Of a DNA stretch of 64,000 bases, positions 12,740 through 23,271 are shown one piece after another. This stretch comes from Prostheceraeus crozeri (Eukaryota > Platyhelminthes > Polycladida > Euryleptidae). The translations under genes and the position numbers were made by a program. Location of the stretch: NCBI GenBank assembly GCA_907163375.1, contig CAJQUW010009061.1:1-64000 (forward strand). The letters run 5' to 3'. Position 1 is the stretch's first letter; the number at the start of each line of letters is the position of its first letter. The notes beneath the pieces were generated by a model that was not told the origin of the DNA, made no database searches, and saw only the letters and a program-made list of their open reading frames with translations.

Positions 12740-12794
12740 GCTTCTTGTTATGGAACGTTGAGGATAAGTACTTAACAGTTTGGAACAATGTCAT

Positions 12795-12882
12795 CCTTTA
12801 TATAGTTATATATATTCTTTAGGGAAGTTCGGTACCTCTCTGATTGGCTGTTAGGATTTCCTTTGTTTAAAAAGTATATAAG
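12795..12882. promoter_or_regulatory. Divergent promoter pair (two TATA boxes)
   Basis: On the minus strand TATATAAAGG lies at 12795-12804, about 56 bases before the start codon at 12739. On the plus strand TATATAAG lies at 12875-12882, about 82 bases before the start codon at 12964. An inverted CCAAT box (ATTGG) sits near 12842-12846. The arrangement implies that the two small genes are transcribed divergently. Confidence 0.6.
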
Positions 12883-12963
12883 TCCGAGGTTTGTACCAAT
12901 TCTTATCAAAGGTTCTAATCCTCACGTTTACAAGTTACAATTATTTTAAATCTACAAGTCATA

Positions 12964-13428
12964 ATGGATCGCAAACAGAAAGCCGCAGTTGAGAACGGTA
13001 CTGCTGATCGTACCACTTCGCCAGTGGAACGTACCAGTACACCTCCCCAATCTCCGATGGAGCGATCGACAACACCAAACGAGGAGCCGGTGGTGTTCAC
13101 CCAAGCCCCTGCATCGCCCGACTACTCGAGTGATGAGGATAGTGACGTATCAATTGAGACGATGCGTCACATGAATAAGAAGTCCATGCGAACGCCACTT
13201 TATGGACGGGTCACGGTCAAAGTCAAGAACGCCCCGAAAAAGTATCACACCAAACGGGTGTTCATGAGGATGGAGCCGAACGAGCGGAACCTCACAACCG
13301 CTCTCGAATTTTCGGTCATCGACCTTGACACACCACGTCGCTGTCCCTGTGCGCCCAAGAAGACCAGGATCCATGTGCAAGTGGACTTGAAAAAACTTGT
13401 ACCCTTTCCTTACCTTGATGACATTTAG
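12964..13428 (+). CDS. Polinton accessory protein, unknown, 154 residues
   Basis: I do not recognise this protein. Residues 1-65 are Ser/Thr/Pro-rich and turn acidic (DYSSDEDSDVS), so they are probably disordered. Residues 70-154 look folded, with alternating basic and hydrophobic segments (YGRVTVKVKNAPKKYHTKR, then RIHVQVDLKKLVPFPYLDD) and a CPC motif. It follows a TATA box and is identical at protein level in the second Polinton copy (62776-63240), consistent with either selection or very recent duplication. A regulatory or host-interaction role is possible but not shown. Confidence 0.7.
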   Translation: MDRKQKAAVENGTADRTTSPVERTSTPPQSPMERSTTPNEEPVVFTQAPASPDYSSDEDSDVSIETMRHMNKKSMRTPLYGRVTVKVKNAPKKYHTKRVFMRMEPNERNLTTALEFSVIDLDTPRRCPCAPKKTRIHVQVDLKKLVPFPYLDDI

Positions 13429-13669
13429 TGTGTTTTTTCTTAATCTCTTTATTTAATATTTATTTGTATATATGAACAGACTTGTTTTATCATTTCACAA
13501 ATCGGTCTTCAATTAAGGTCTGAATGGGAAAGGGGAATAACTATCTACAATTAATGATGTTCAATAACTGAATTGAAACAAAAAATCAAGTATGAAGACT
13601 TCAACTTGAAATAAATAGGAACATATAACTTTTAAAGAAACAGTTATGTTGTTAATTTTAAAATGCTTG

Positions 13670-13995
13670 TAGCAGTCCAGGATGATATCATACATGTGTC
13701 ATACACGACATCATAAGAATGAGAATGAAAAGACGTTTAGAATGATATAAGGTATGTACCTATTCGATGGGAAAATTTTAGTTGTATGCAACTGTATGCA
13801 AGCAGACAAATGTTAGATTTTTAAATTCACTAAGTTTTTAGCCCATTCTTTAAAGACATGTAGCTCTCTAGTTATATGTCATACATGTGTCATACAATAC
13901 ACCATTAGAATCAGCATGAAAAGAGCATTCGAATGATATATTGTATGTACCCATTTGATGAAAAAATCCTAGTTGTATGCATCTGTATGCAACTT
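13670..13995. repeat. Direct repeat pair inside Polinton
   Basis: Two diverged copies of a roughly 120-base segment about 192 bases apart. Both contain CATACATGTGTCATACA, a GAATGATAT word, GTATGTACC and TAGTTGTATGCA-CTGTATGCAA. The pair is also present in the second Polinton copy, so it predates it. Confidence 0.75.
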
Positions 13996-14096
13996 GAAAA
14001 ATTCCAAGTTTTTTTACAAAAATGACTAAGTTTACAAATTTTCAAAGTTAAAGTTTTACAACCAAAAATGACCATAATATACAAACCTCTACACTT

Positions 14097-14145
14097 GACC
14101 TTGACCTTAGACCTGACCTTGACCTTCATACACTTCATACACGGC
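14097..14145. repeat. TGACCT and CTTCATACA short tandem repeats
   Basis: Several GACCTTGACC units are followed by two CTTCATACA units. The second Polinton copy has at least six CTTCATACA units at the same place, so this is a length-variable minisatellite. Confidence 0.8.
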
Positions 14146-14149
14146 GGGG

Positions 14150-15340
14150 GGGGATAACCCTTAACCCTAACCTAGTATTTTAATTTGATTATTTGAATTT
14201 TGGCGCGAAATTCAAATTTTCGAAAAAATCTTTAAATTTGATTATTCGAATTTTGGCGCGAAATTTGAATTTTCGAAATTTAGCGCTTAATTCAAATTTT
14301 AATGTTCTATTCAAACCACACGTTTTATAACTTCAAATATGAATCATTATATGACTATTAATAATAACATGTATATCAAATAATACATCAGTCCATCAGT
14401 TCATATTACTTTGAATTCACTCTACTGTTTACATGTAGAAATCTTTCAACACATATGATGGCACTTCCATTTCTAAGGTTAAAAATAAACCAGCTGTTCC
14501 AATTCTTGTTTGAATTATCAATTTTGTTTAACCGTACCAATTCCAAGATGTGATGTCATAAGGTCTTTGTTCATAGTTGCTTTGTCAATTTCATATATAA
14601 AGAAGTTGCACACAACGAATTTTCACTCATTTTCAAATTATTTAGTGTCCATAACAGACGTCGTTCCTCGTTCCTCCGTTCTCCGGTTCTTATTACAATT
14701 CTAAAGTGAGTTTCATTGTCATGTTCTGCTACTTTATAGGATATTCGGGAGTAGGAACATTATTAAGTTTTTATAACCAAATAGCTTTAAATATAGAAGC
14801 TTGGGTTTTTAGGATAGGAACACTTTATGTTATATTATTAACCATGTTTTTCATTTTAATTTTTCATCCTATATTAAGTCACTGAGCGAGAGACATGAAT
14901 ATATCAGTTTAAATGTAAGTGTATTTGAATCAACAAGATTTTCACAGTTTGTAAATAAATAAAAAGATACCTAAATAAAGCCTTCATCCATTTTAAATAT
15001 TCAGTCTGTCATCTGCTAACAGATGTATAAAATTCAAGCTTGTTTAATTAAACAAATTGAGGATTGGTTGAAATTTTCGAAATTTCACTTTCATTTCATT
15101 AAATTAATTTCGAAATTAAATAATAGTAAATCAGCTGTTTCCAAATTTCAACTCTTCTTATGAGCTAACCCTTTTCGAATAAATATCTAATTTTCGACTT
15201 TCGGTTTCAATTTCAACTTCAAATTTTATTTCTTCTTAAGATTTGTCAAATATTAATCTAGTACTTAATAAAGGTTTGAAGATGGTACATAAATGATTTC
15301 TCATTTAAAAAGAGATTAAATTATAATAAAATTTTTTTAT
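14150..15340. other. AT-rich non-coding stretch in Polinton
   Basis: No gene is supported. It begins with TTAACCCTAACC, then two units of about 52 bases containing TTTGATTATT(T/C)GAATTTTGGCGCGAAATT (14180-14285). The rest is AT-rich. A polypyrimidine tract and CAG just before the start codon at 15352 suggest a 3' splice site of a leader intron, so part of this stretch may be transcribed. Confidence 0.5.
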
Positions 15341-15351
15341 CCTCTACAGAA

Positions 15352-17437
15352 ATGGTTCGACAAGAAAGCATCGCACGGCAACGTCTCATCTTCCATTTCT
15401 GTGAGACTTGCCAACTGCCCGTTCGACATGCGAACAAAAGCGGGCATAAGGAATGCTCCTTCCGAGAGGACTGCACGTACCTCTACTGCCTCACGTGTAA
15501 GAGGTATGAAAGGAGCGATGCAAAGGTGAATAGTGACTCCGCGAAAGCATTTATTACCAAGCACACCCCTTGTGCTCAACTAAATGGGAGAAAGGGGATT
15601 AACTTAACCTCCAAAGTTGAGAAGAAGAAGTTGGAGCGTCTTTTTGGGAAGGATCGACCGACTGAAGGCGTGCTTTCCCAGTTGGATGAACCTGCTCCAA
15701 AGGATAAGCCTCAAAAGTCGCGAGTTCCTAAGAGGAAAGTTCCTAAGTCTCGGGAGTTCATCGATGAGACTTTTAGTGATTGTGAGGTGAGTGCCATCAA
15801 TTCTACATGCTAGTTTCAACGGATAACTGGCTCACAGCAGAAAAATAAAAAAATACTACTTCATTATGTATGAAATGATTATATGTTGTAAAACATTTCA
15901 GGATGTACTGATGCCCCCACCGAAGAGAGCCAAGGTGTTGGTTCAGAAGAAACTGTTCGCTAAAGATGTAAGTATTTATTGACTAATTTAATTATTTCTA
16001 TACATAAAGTAAATCAACATTGCTTAAACATTTCAGAGTGAGCTACCTCACCCGACAAAGACTAATGAGGATGTAGTGGCCGAAAAATTGCGAAATGTAA
16101 GCATTTCAGTTATTTATTAGTTCTCAATGTGAAATTAAACATGAATTTTTCCTACTTTCAGCTGTTTCCCAGTGTTCGAGGCTGCCCGAAAATTCCGCGC
16201 TTATCTTCACCGAGGAGCAGACAACCTTCGAGTCCCGTAAGTGTCATTACATAGGTCTCAGTCAACAATAACTGAAAATGCATCAAGTATTTTTAAAAAC
16301 ATACATACTTCGTCAATGAGTTGCGAGCATGTTATATTATTTTTCTCTGCAGGTTGTGCGATCGCTGTCCCTCAGGAAGCATCGCAGTTTCCTTTCGACG
16401 CCAGCGACAAGTACATCGGTGGAAGACAATGAAGAAAAGCCCTATTCGATTCGGGAGTCTTCATCAGAGGACGATGAAACCTCGTCAGCGACTTCATCTG
16501 ATGAGGAAACGTCGTCAGCGACTTCTTCCCCGACATCTTCTTCCGATGAGGATGATGATCCTGTTACAAATGTAAGTATCAAAGTTGGTCAACTGCATGA
16601 GTACAGAATTTTCTATTAAAATATGTTTTTTGTTTGTAATAGATTGATTTATCTTTTAGAATGACTCGTTGCCCCGTGAGACAGAGGTTGGAACCGATCA
16701 GAAGGTCACAATCCAGCCGGAGGTAAGAGAAATTAACTTTTATATCTCATCAATGGTAAAATGCTAAATAGATGATAAACAATTGTTTCTTTCGATTACA
16801 GGACTCCGCGATGTGTGCATCTCAGGAGGAGGTCTCGTTCAGCCACATCCGGGCTTCTCCGAGCTGGAGTGTGCGCCTTCCTTTATCGCCCATGATGACA
16901 CTGGCTCCGTTATCTCCACTGCGTCCTTCCTCTTCGATCCCAGCCGCAGCTCCTTCCTCTCCGATCCCAGCCGCAGCTCCTTCCTCTCCGATCCCAGCCG
17001 CAGATCCTTCCTCTACGATCCTAGCCGCAGATCCTTCCCCTCACGCTGCTGCGCCCGCACCTCCAGCTGCTCTCCCTGTCCGGCAGTTTAATGTGGATCT
17101 CGACGCGACAGCAGAAGAGGTACAAGACGTTGAGGTGCAACTCCGTCGTTGCCAAGAGCGCCTAAAGGAGGCTGAGGCCCGCGAGGCTAAGTTGAAGGAG
17201 GACAATAGAGGTTTGATTGAGTCTCTAAGAAATATTACTCAATCAAACCTCCTGTTGGCCTCCCAAGTTACCACCAGCCAACAGCACCATAAAGAGACAC
17301 TTGTCCACCTCGACTGTTCCCAAAATGGGATCAGAAAAGTGCGCCTTACGAGGATGGACGATTTGGGTGGCTGTAGTGACAGCTGCAGTCACCTAAAACT
17401 ATATCATAGTGGTATTGTCAAATGCGTTAGACTGTAA
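15352..17437 (+). CDS. Seven-exon zinc/acidic/coiled-coil protein of Polinton
   Basis: I do not recognise the family. Six short introns (about 65-125 bases) have clean GT-AG borders with GTAAGT/GTGAGT-type donors and pyrimidine-CAG/TAG acceptors. Exons lie at about 15352-15786, 15902-15967, 16037-16096, 16162-16236, 16353-16571, 16660-16722 and 16802-17437. Every internal exon is a multiple of three and all introns are phase 0. Exon 1 encodes a Cys/His-rich putative zinc region (HFCETCQLPVRHANKSGH, then YLYCLTCKRYE) and a basic segment. Exon 5 is Ser/Glu/Asp-rich. Exon 7 has Pro/Ala/Ser-rich repeats (PSSPIPAAA three to five times) and a coiled coil (VQLRRCQERLKEAEAREAKL). Polintons are known to carry coiled-coil proteins. 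The layout resembles the gene at 50938-52338 in the palindromic element. A nuclear regulatory or scaffold role is a guess. Confidence 0.7.
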
Positions 17438-17542
17438 CTTTAACTTCTATTTTCTTCTATTTTGAAAAAAATAATTGTTAAAATTGTATGTGTTTTCTCT
17501 TTACAACAGATCGGAACATATGGTATTGGCTGGTGATGACGC

Positions 17543-17572
17543 TGACGTCATTAGATGGTAGATGTATATAAG
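17543..17572 (+). promoter_or_regulatory. Promoter of the polymerase gene (CRE site and TATA box)
   Basis: A perfect CRE palindrome TGACGTCA (17543-17550) lies 14 bases upstream of TATATAAG (17565-17572). The start codon follows at 17604, which fits a short leader. Confidence 0.65.
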
Positions 17573-17603
17573 GGCTTGCTAATTTCAATCCTCATCAATA
17601 ATC

Positions 17604-20600
17604 ATGGTTGTCTGTACCAAGTGTGGAAAAGTGTTCACTCTCATAGGCAATTTGCAACGACATGAAAAATTTTGTAAGTTAGGAAAAACGTATCAATGTA
17701 GCAAGTGTCCATATAAGACGAATAGGATGGATAATCTTAAGAGACATAAACTTGTATGCAATAATAAACCGAATGATATCATAACAGAGTCAAATTCAAA
17801 TAATCAAAATAGATCTACTTCTAAGCCAACAACCAGCGCTTCAACTAACATACAAAACTTTATGCAATACTGCTCTCGGTGTGGCAAAACGTATAACTCT
17901 ATAAGTAGATTTCGACAGCATATGAATGTACACAACACAAATAGTGAGATGACTATGCATAATAACTATGGAACTGTTAGTCTCAGTGAAAGCGCACTCA
18001 ATGGTCATGCACGTGTGTATGATATCACGCCAACAACACCTACTGTGGACATAACATCATTCTTAGAAAGCATGCGTTCCATGTTAGGGAATTTAGTGTC
18101 TGACGTACTAAGGAGCTATCAATTGCGCGGTCGTCTGATTGCACAAATTCGTTATGTCCGTTCTAATCCTCAAGAAGAAGAAACTTTTCTCGCACACTTT
18201 ACCTCATCATCCTCAAACTATATTTATGACTATGATGCTTGGTTTCAGGATCATCTAAATAGTCTAATAAATCATATTGAAGCCTTCACAAAAAAGGGTA
18301 GCAATTGGATTATAGATGATGTACAAAATATGGAGTTCAATGTAATAACAAGTCCAATACTGTCAGGTGGACAATCATTTCCTCTACCAAAGAAGTTAAA
18401 AAACTCTAAAGCTGTCATTAATGTTAATTCAAATGCAAATGATTGCTTCCTATATGCAGTTTTATCAATATTGCATTATAATGAAGTACCTTATTCAAGG
18501 AATGAAGTAAAATCATATAGTGAGTGGACATCTGAGCTAAATATGGAAGGCATTTCCACACCAGTATCAATCAAAGATATTCCAAAATTTGAGAAAAATA
18601 ATGATATTAAAATTAACATTCACTTTTATGAAAATGGACTCAAAGGTGTTCGTTACAATAGTAACTTTACTGGTAGGCAAACGGTTAATATTTTGCTAAT
18701 TCTAAACAATGGAGCAGCACACTATTGTGGAATTCCAAAGCTGTCAAGATTGTATAGGAGAACTTTAAAAAGACATAAATACTTCTGCGAAAGATGCACT
18801 CAGTCATTCACATATAAGACAACACTAGAACGACATTTCCAGTTTTGCATTCGAGGAAAAGCACAAATAGAAAAAATGCCGACAGATCTAAAAGTACTAA
18901 CAAGTAGCATGGAATATCAACTAAGTCCTCCTTTAGTAATTTATGCAGATATAGAGTGCTACATTGATAATAAAATACATAAACCTGCGGCTATTGGAGC
19001 TTATCATGTCTGGCATAATGCCCTTCAATCAAAATTTGAAAACAAGTATTACCTCTTTGAGGGAGAAAATTGCATTATTAGTTTCTTGCACCACTTAGAA
19101 ACTGTAGCCCAAGACTTATATGACAACCAATGTGCAACAACTAGGCAGCCAATGTCACTGTCAGCGGATGAAAAAGCACGCCACGAGAATGCAGAATGTT
19201 GCAACAAATGTAAATCAAAATTCAGCGATGAAGTCATAAAAGTTCGTGATCATGATCATATCACCGGACGATATAGGCAAACATTATGTAGGAAATGCAA
19301 TCTCCGGTTAAGACTTAACAGACGGGAGCTCCCCATATTTTTCCACAATTTTAAAAATTATGATAGCCACATCGTTTGCTATAAAGCGATTGGAAGAATG
19401 AAGTCTTGGAAATTAGATGTTGTAGCAGCAACTGCTGAAAAATATATAACTTTATCCGCCAATGTCCCTGTAAATGAATACAAAGGGAAGACAGTATACT
19501 TTAAACTAAAATTCTTAGACTCATATCAATTTCTAAGTGCATCCTTGAGTGAATTAGCCAAGGGCTTGCAAACGTATGAGCATGTAGAGACATTAAGGGT
19601 AGAATTTCCACAATTAAGTGATAATGTTTTATATCAGAAGGGAGTGTTTCCATATTCATACTTCAAAAACTTAAACACGTTGACGGAAGACTGTCTACCA
19701 CCACAATTTGAATTCTATAATGATCTTACTCGTGAGCACTGTTCCGATAGTGAATATGAACACGCTAACAAGGCGTGGATTGAATTTAATTGTAGCACAT
19801 TTGGTGATTACATGCTGGCATATCTGAAGTTAGATGTTTTATTGTTGGCAGACATATTTGAAGTGTTTAGAGCATTGAGTCAACGTGAGGATGAAGTCGA
19901 CCCTGTACATTTTGTCAGTCTTCCACATCTTAGCTTTACCTCAGCACTAAATTTCTCTTCCAATGATCCCCCACACTACATACAAGATGAAAATATGTAC
20001 AATCTATTTGAACGAGGAATTAGAGGGGGTATGACTTTCACCAACATTCACCGAGCGCGTGCACGCATTGAAGAATTAGGAAATAATATACATGAAAGTC
20101 GACATTTGACCTACTTAGATGTTAATAACCTTTACGGTTCTTCACTCAGTAGGAATCTACCCCACTCAAATTTCAAATGGTTGAATGAAAGTGAATTAGA
20201 TAATTTTTTAAATGAAGAAAATGTTCAAAATATAGATGATGATGGTGAAATCGGCTACATTTTTTATTTAGATTTAGAGTATCCTGCAGCCATTCATGAT
20301 GACACTGCCGATTTCCCATTAGCTCCAGAAATGCAGATGATTGAAAAGAGAATGTTTTCACACTATATGAAAAATCTATATGAAAAAGTAAGACCAAATA
20401 CACATTTTTCTTCTATCAAGAAACTTCTGCTCCATCAATTTGATAGGGAAAATTATGTAGTCCACTATTCAATTTTAAAATTTTACTTGACCATGGGCAT
20501 GAGAATCAAGAAGATTCATAGTGGCATAAAATTCACACAAAAGCCTTGGTTAAAAACATACATTGATATGAACTCTCAAAAGAGGGCTCAATCAAACACT

Positions 20601-21461
20601 GACTTCGAAAAGTCATTCTACAAATTGAAAAATAATTCTTTATATGGTAAAACAATGGAAAATGTAAGGAGAAGGAAAAAATTTAAACTAGTCAACAATG
20701 AGAAACAACTACTGAAATTGTCAAATCATCCTCTCTATGTTCAACACAAAATATTTGATGAAGATCTGGTTGGTATGGAAATGTACAAACCTTCAATAGT
20801 TTTAAATAAATTAATATATGTTGGTCAAGCAGTACTTGACTATAGTAAGTTGGAAATGTATCAATTATATTACAATGATCTAAAAGGATGTCCACTGATA
20901 AATAGAACGCGACTTTGTGGAGGTGATACCGATAGTTTCTTCCTATGTTTATACACATCATCATCTGTCCGTCTGGAAGATATACTTCTATACTTCGGTG
21001 AAAAGTTTGACTCTTCAAACTATGACAGTCATCACCGACTATACTCAACTACAAACAAAGCTAGATTAGGTTGTTTTAAGGATGAGTGTGCTGGAAAGTT
21101 GCTTGAGGAAATGATCCTACTAAAACCGAAAATGTATTCAATGAAATATCTAGACTCTACGAATCATAGCATCAAACGTGCAAAAGGAATTCAGAGAGCA
21201 GCAGTTAAAAAATTGAAACATGATGACTATAGGAGTGTCTATTATAGTGAGAATGATACAACTGAAGATATGACAATTATAAATTTAAAAAATCACATAG
21301 TTAGCACAAAATCATTTAGGAAGCGAGGTCTTTCACTTTGGGAGGATAAGCGCTGTTGGCTGGATAAAAATTTATCATTACCATATGGACACTACAGCCT
21401 AGGTCTTCCCCCACCGTCGAAGAGAAGGAGATGCCTTCCTGTCACAGGTGATGTAGAATAA
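17604..21461 (+). CDS. Polinton protein-primed DNA polymerase B
   Basis: A 1285-residue family B polymerase of the protein-primed type, which copies the element from its terminal repeats. Three C2H2-like fingers occupy about 3-112 (VCTKCGKVF, YQCSKCPYK, YCSRCGKTY). A segment near 285-400 has NANDCFLYAVLSILH and AAHYCGIPKLSRL, resembling an OTU-type cysteine-protease fold, followed by another finger (FCERCTQSF). A DHDHITGRYRQTLCRKCN block near 550 is HNH-like. The exonuclease motifs are ADIEC (D449), KNYDSH (D587) and YLKLDVLLLAD (D744). The polymerase motifs are DVNNLYG (D839), KNNSLYGKTMEN (about 1009) and GDTDSF (D1108, D1110). All catalytic acids are present and the frame is uninterrupted. 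The start is supported by the TATA box 32 bases upstream. Confidence 0.96.
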   Translation: MVVCTKCGKVFTLIGNLQRHEKFCKLGKTYQCSKCPYKTNRMDNLKRHKLVCNNKPNDIITESNSNNQNRSTSKPTTSASTNIQNFMQYCSRCGKTYNSISRFRQHMNVHNTNSEMTMHNNYGTVSLSESALNGHARVYDITPTTPTVDITSFLESMRSMLGNLVSDVLRSYQLRGRLIAQIRYVRSNPQEEETFLAHFTSSSSNYIYDYDAWFQDHLNSLINHIEAFTKKGSNWIIDDVQNMEFNVITSPILSGGQSFPLPKKLKNSKAVINVNSNANDCFLYAVLSILHYNEVPYSRNEVKSYSEWTSELNMEGISTPVSIKDIPKFEKNNDIKINIHFYENGLKGVRYNSNFTGRQTVNILLILNNGAAHYCGIPKLSRLYRRTLKRHKYFCERCTQSFTYKTTLERHFQFCIRGKAQIEKMPTDLKVLTSSMEYQLSPPLVIYADIECYIDNKIHKPAAIGAYHVWHNALQSKFENKYYLFEGENCIISFLHHLETVAQDLYDNQCATTRQPMSLSADEKARHENAECCNKCKSKFSDEVIKVRDHDHITGRYRQTLCRKCNLRLRLNRRELPIFFHNFKNYDSHIVCYKAIGRMKSWKLDVVAATAEKYITLSANVPVNEYKGKTVYFKLKFLDSYQFLSASLSELAKGLQTYEHVETLRVEFPQLSDNVLYQKGVFPYSYFKNLNTLTEDCLPPQFEFYNDLTREHCSDSEYEHANKAWIEFNCSTFGDYMLAYLKLDVLLLADIFEVFRALSQREDEVDPVHFVSLPHLSFTSALNFSSNDPPHYIQDENMYNLFERGIRGGMTFTNIHRARARIEELGNNIHESRHLTYLDVNNLYGSSLSRNLPHSNFKWLNESELDNFLNEENVQNIDDDGEIGYIFYLDLEYPAAIHDDTADFPLAPEMQMIEKRMFSHYMKNLYEKVRPNTHFSSIKKLLLHQFDRENYVVHYSILKFYLTMGMRIKKIHSGIKFTQKPWLKTYIDMNSQKRAQSNTDFEKSFYKLKNNSLYGKTMENVRRRKKFKLVNNEKQLLKLSNHPLYVQHKIFDEDLVGMEMYKPSIVLNKLIYVGQAVLDYSKLEMYQLYYNDLKGCPLINRTRLCGGDTDSFFLCLYTSSSVRLEDILLYFGEKFDSSNYDSHHRLYSTTNKARLGCFKDECAGKLLEEMILLKPKMYSMKYLDSTNHSIKRAKGIQRAAVKKLKHDDYRSVYYSENDTTEDMTIINLKNHIVSTKSFRKRGLSLWEDKRCWLDKNLSLPYGHYSLGLPPPSKRRRCLPVTGDVE

Positions 21462-21479
21462 GTCTAAATAAAAACAATA

Positions 21480-21760
21480 TAATATTCCACTTGTAATAGA
21501 TCTTGCGATTGCTGCATCTTCCGACATGTAGCAACACTTACTAATACATAAGTAGTCTTACTAAAATTGAAATTTCTACATCTTTCCGATATGTAGAAAT
21601 GATTACTAATAAATAGGTAGTCCTAATGTGAATGAATATGTGAAGAATTTGTACTCAACATCATTCCGATATGTTGAGCTAATAAAATAACAAACTTTAG
21701 GCAAACATTAAACCTAAATTTGAAACATAGCTTTCGGAACATGCCTCATTACATTAGAAC
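21480..21760. repeat. Short repeats between polymerase and TBP-like frame
   Basis: TTCCGA(C/T)ATGTAG or TTCCGATATGTTG recurs at about 21518, 21583 and 21664, each followed by ACTAATA-like words. No gene is seen. The stretch probably contains the polymerase 3' end and the promoter of the next gene. Confidence 0.55.
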
Positions 21761-21878
21761 ATGGAAACTTAGTGACGTTCAAAACGTTCACATAACAAAT
21801 TCTAAATGAATAGCATTTCGTCATTCAATAGCAAATAGTGATCGAAAACATCGTGGCGTTTGCATTAGTATTGACTCA

Positions 21879-22671
21879 TTGCCTTCACTGAAAGACTTTG
21901 CGGATCTCATTGACAACCATAAGACTCGGATCAAGATTCCTCTCGATGACAAGGTATGGATAAAGTGTGATTCATCAGTCAAACTATACGTCTGTTCACC
22001 AAAACGTGAAGATGTTGAATATCGATTTTTTCGTTTCAGTGACGTCACACGGGAAACCTTTACAAGGGAGATACTACCACAGATAACGTCATTCATTAAA
22101 GATGGAGGACATCAAACGGTTGGAAGTTGTAAATCGGATGTTAGCTACAAAAGCAAAGTCAAAACTCAATCTACAAGAGATCGAGAGGAATATACCCAAC
22201 CGAAAACAATGGTTACTGATAAAACGCAAATTGAAGCCGACAACGAGCTTACATCTTGGAAGACCCTCAATGTTAACATGGAGGATTCAGAGGAAGGATA
22301 AATCTCTCACTATCCTATTATTTCCAAATGGAACAATCCAATGTATTGGAAGGGTCATGGAGGGTGATCTCTCATATCTACACTTAACTTTGGAACATTT
22401 ACTTGGTGATTCATTATCTGATTGGAAAGTGAAGACAATGACCGTGTTATGTGAATTACACTATCACTATGATTTCCGTAAAGTTACATCATCACATAAT
22501 CTAACTTATGAAGTGGAGTTATTTCCAGCAGCTCAATTGACTAACTGGCATCCATATCATGTTCATGTGTTCCATAATGGAAAGATTGTGATAACCGGCA
22601 TTAAAGACATAAGTGATGTGTCTCCCATCATATGTGATTTGAAAAAATGTTTCATGAAAACCAAATTGTAG
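21879..22671 (+). pseudogene. Polinton TBP-like reading-frame region
   Basis: The region encodes a protein with two repeats resembling the TATA-binding-protein fold: ILLFPNGTIQCIGRV, then VHVFHNGKIVITGIKDISD followed by a hydrophobic/acidic helix. TBP repeats have the pattern F-x-x-GK-(I/M)V-x-TG followed by a helix; the second match is close. The N-terminal part has no recognised domain. If the similarity is real, the protein could redirect host transcription toward element promoters, which have strong TATA boxes. The region is not one continuous frame from end to end and appears to have about one break. A CRE-like TGACGTCA lies inside it near 22040. Remote similarity only; the fold is inferred. 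Confidence 0.5.
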
Positions 22672-22760
22672 ATTTTGTATATATGTGGATAGATAATGAA
22701 ATATGAACATGTTTTTTGTATATATGTGAATAGATAATGAAATATGAGCATGTTTTTGTT
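22672..22760. repeat. Tandem duplication of about 47 bases
   Basis: The segment TTTGTATATATGTG(G/A)ATAGATAATGAAATATGA(A/G)CATG is present twice in tandem in the gap between convergent genes. Confidence 0.85.
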
Positions 22761-22819
22761 TTCCTTATAAACCCTTGTTTTGGAAAATAGAGAGCAAGTT
22801 AATGATACAACATAAAACT

Positions 22820-23257
22820 TTATTTCAAAGCTGTTTCAACATATTTAGTAAGAATTACATCATTTTTATCACAGTTTTTTGAAAATAGTTCTAAAGCACT
22901 TTTACAGTTATTTTTCAATGGTCTCTCGTTGACAAAATAGAGTACATAGCCACCGCACATTAGAGATGTATTACTTTGAAGTGAGAACGATGTCACTTTC
23001 CTAACAGTCCAGGAGAACCTGTTCATCCATAATGCGATATCATGTAAACGAGGTTGATTAAGAGAGTCAAAATATTCGGCAACTTTATAACGATTGATGT
23101 ATACAGCAATCCAATGTTTTCCGGGAAGATTGTTGGTATCCGTATTGATGATAAGTGAACAAGGATAGAAAGGAATTGAATCAGGTAAATTATCTCTAGA
23201 AAAGACATTGAGAAATACTGTCTTGGAGTAGGGATGAGCTTTCCTCATTTTCCTCAA
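22820..23257 (-). CDS. Adenain-like cysteine protease of Polinton
   Basis: Homologue of the adenovirus C5 protease that matures virion proteins. Visible residues in order are the catalytic His in GKHWIAVYI, an acidic residue in AEYFDSL, the oxyanion Gln region in FSLQSNTS and the nucleophile Cys in LMCGGYVLYFVN. The length (about 145 residues) is slightly short for the family, and the listed start is not an ATG, so the true N-terminus may lie a little upstream or use a leader. It is the first of the leftward gene block and converges with the TBP-like frame. An AATAAA-type signal overlaps its end. Confidence 0.85.
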   Translation of the reverse strand: MRKMRKAHPYSKTVFLNVFSRDNLPDSIPFYPCSLIINTDTNNLPGKHWIAVYINRYKVAEYFDSLNQPRLHDIALWMNRFSWTVRKVTSFSLQSNTSLMCGGYVLYFVNERPLKNNCKSALELFSKNCDKNDVILTKYVETALK

Positions 23258-23271
23258 GATTTCTATGTTGC

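Noticed and set aside
14150-14175. TTAACCCTAACC resembling telomeric repeat
   Set aside because: Only two units, inside a Polinton non-coding stretch. No array and no chromosome-end context.
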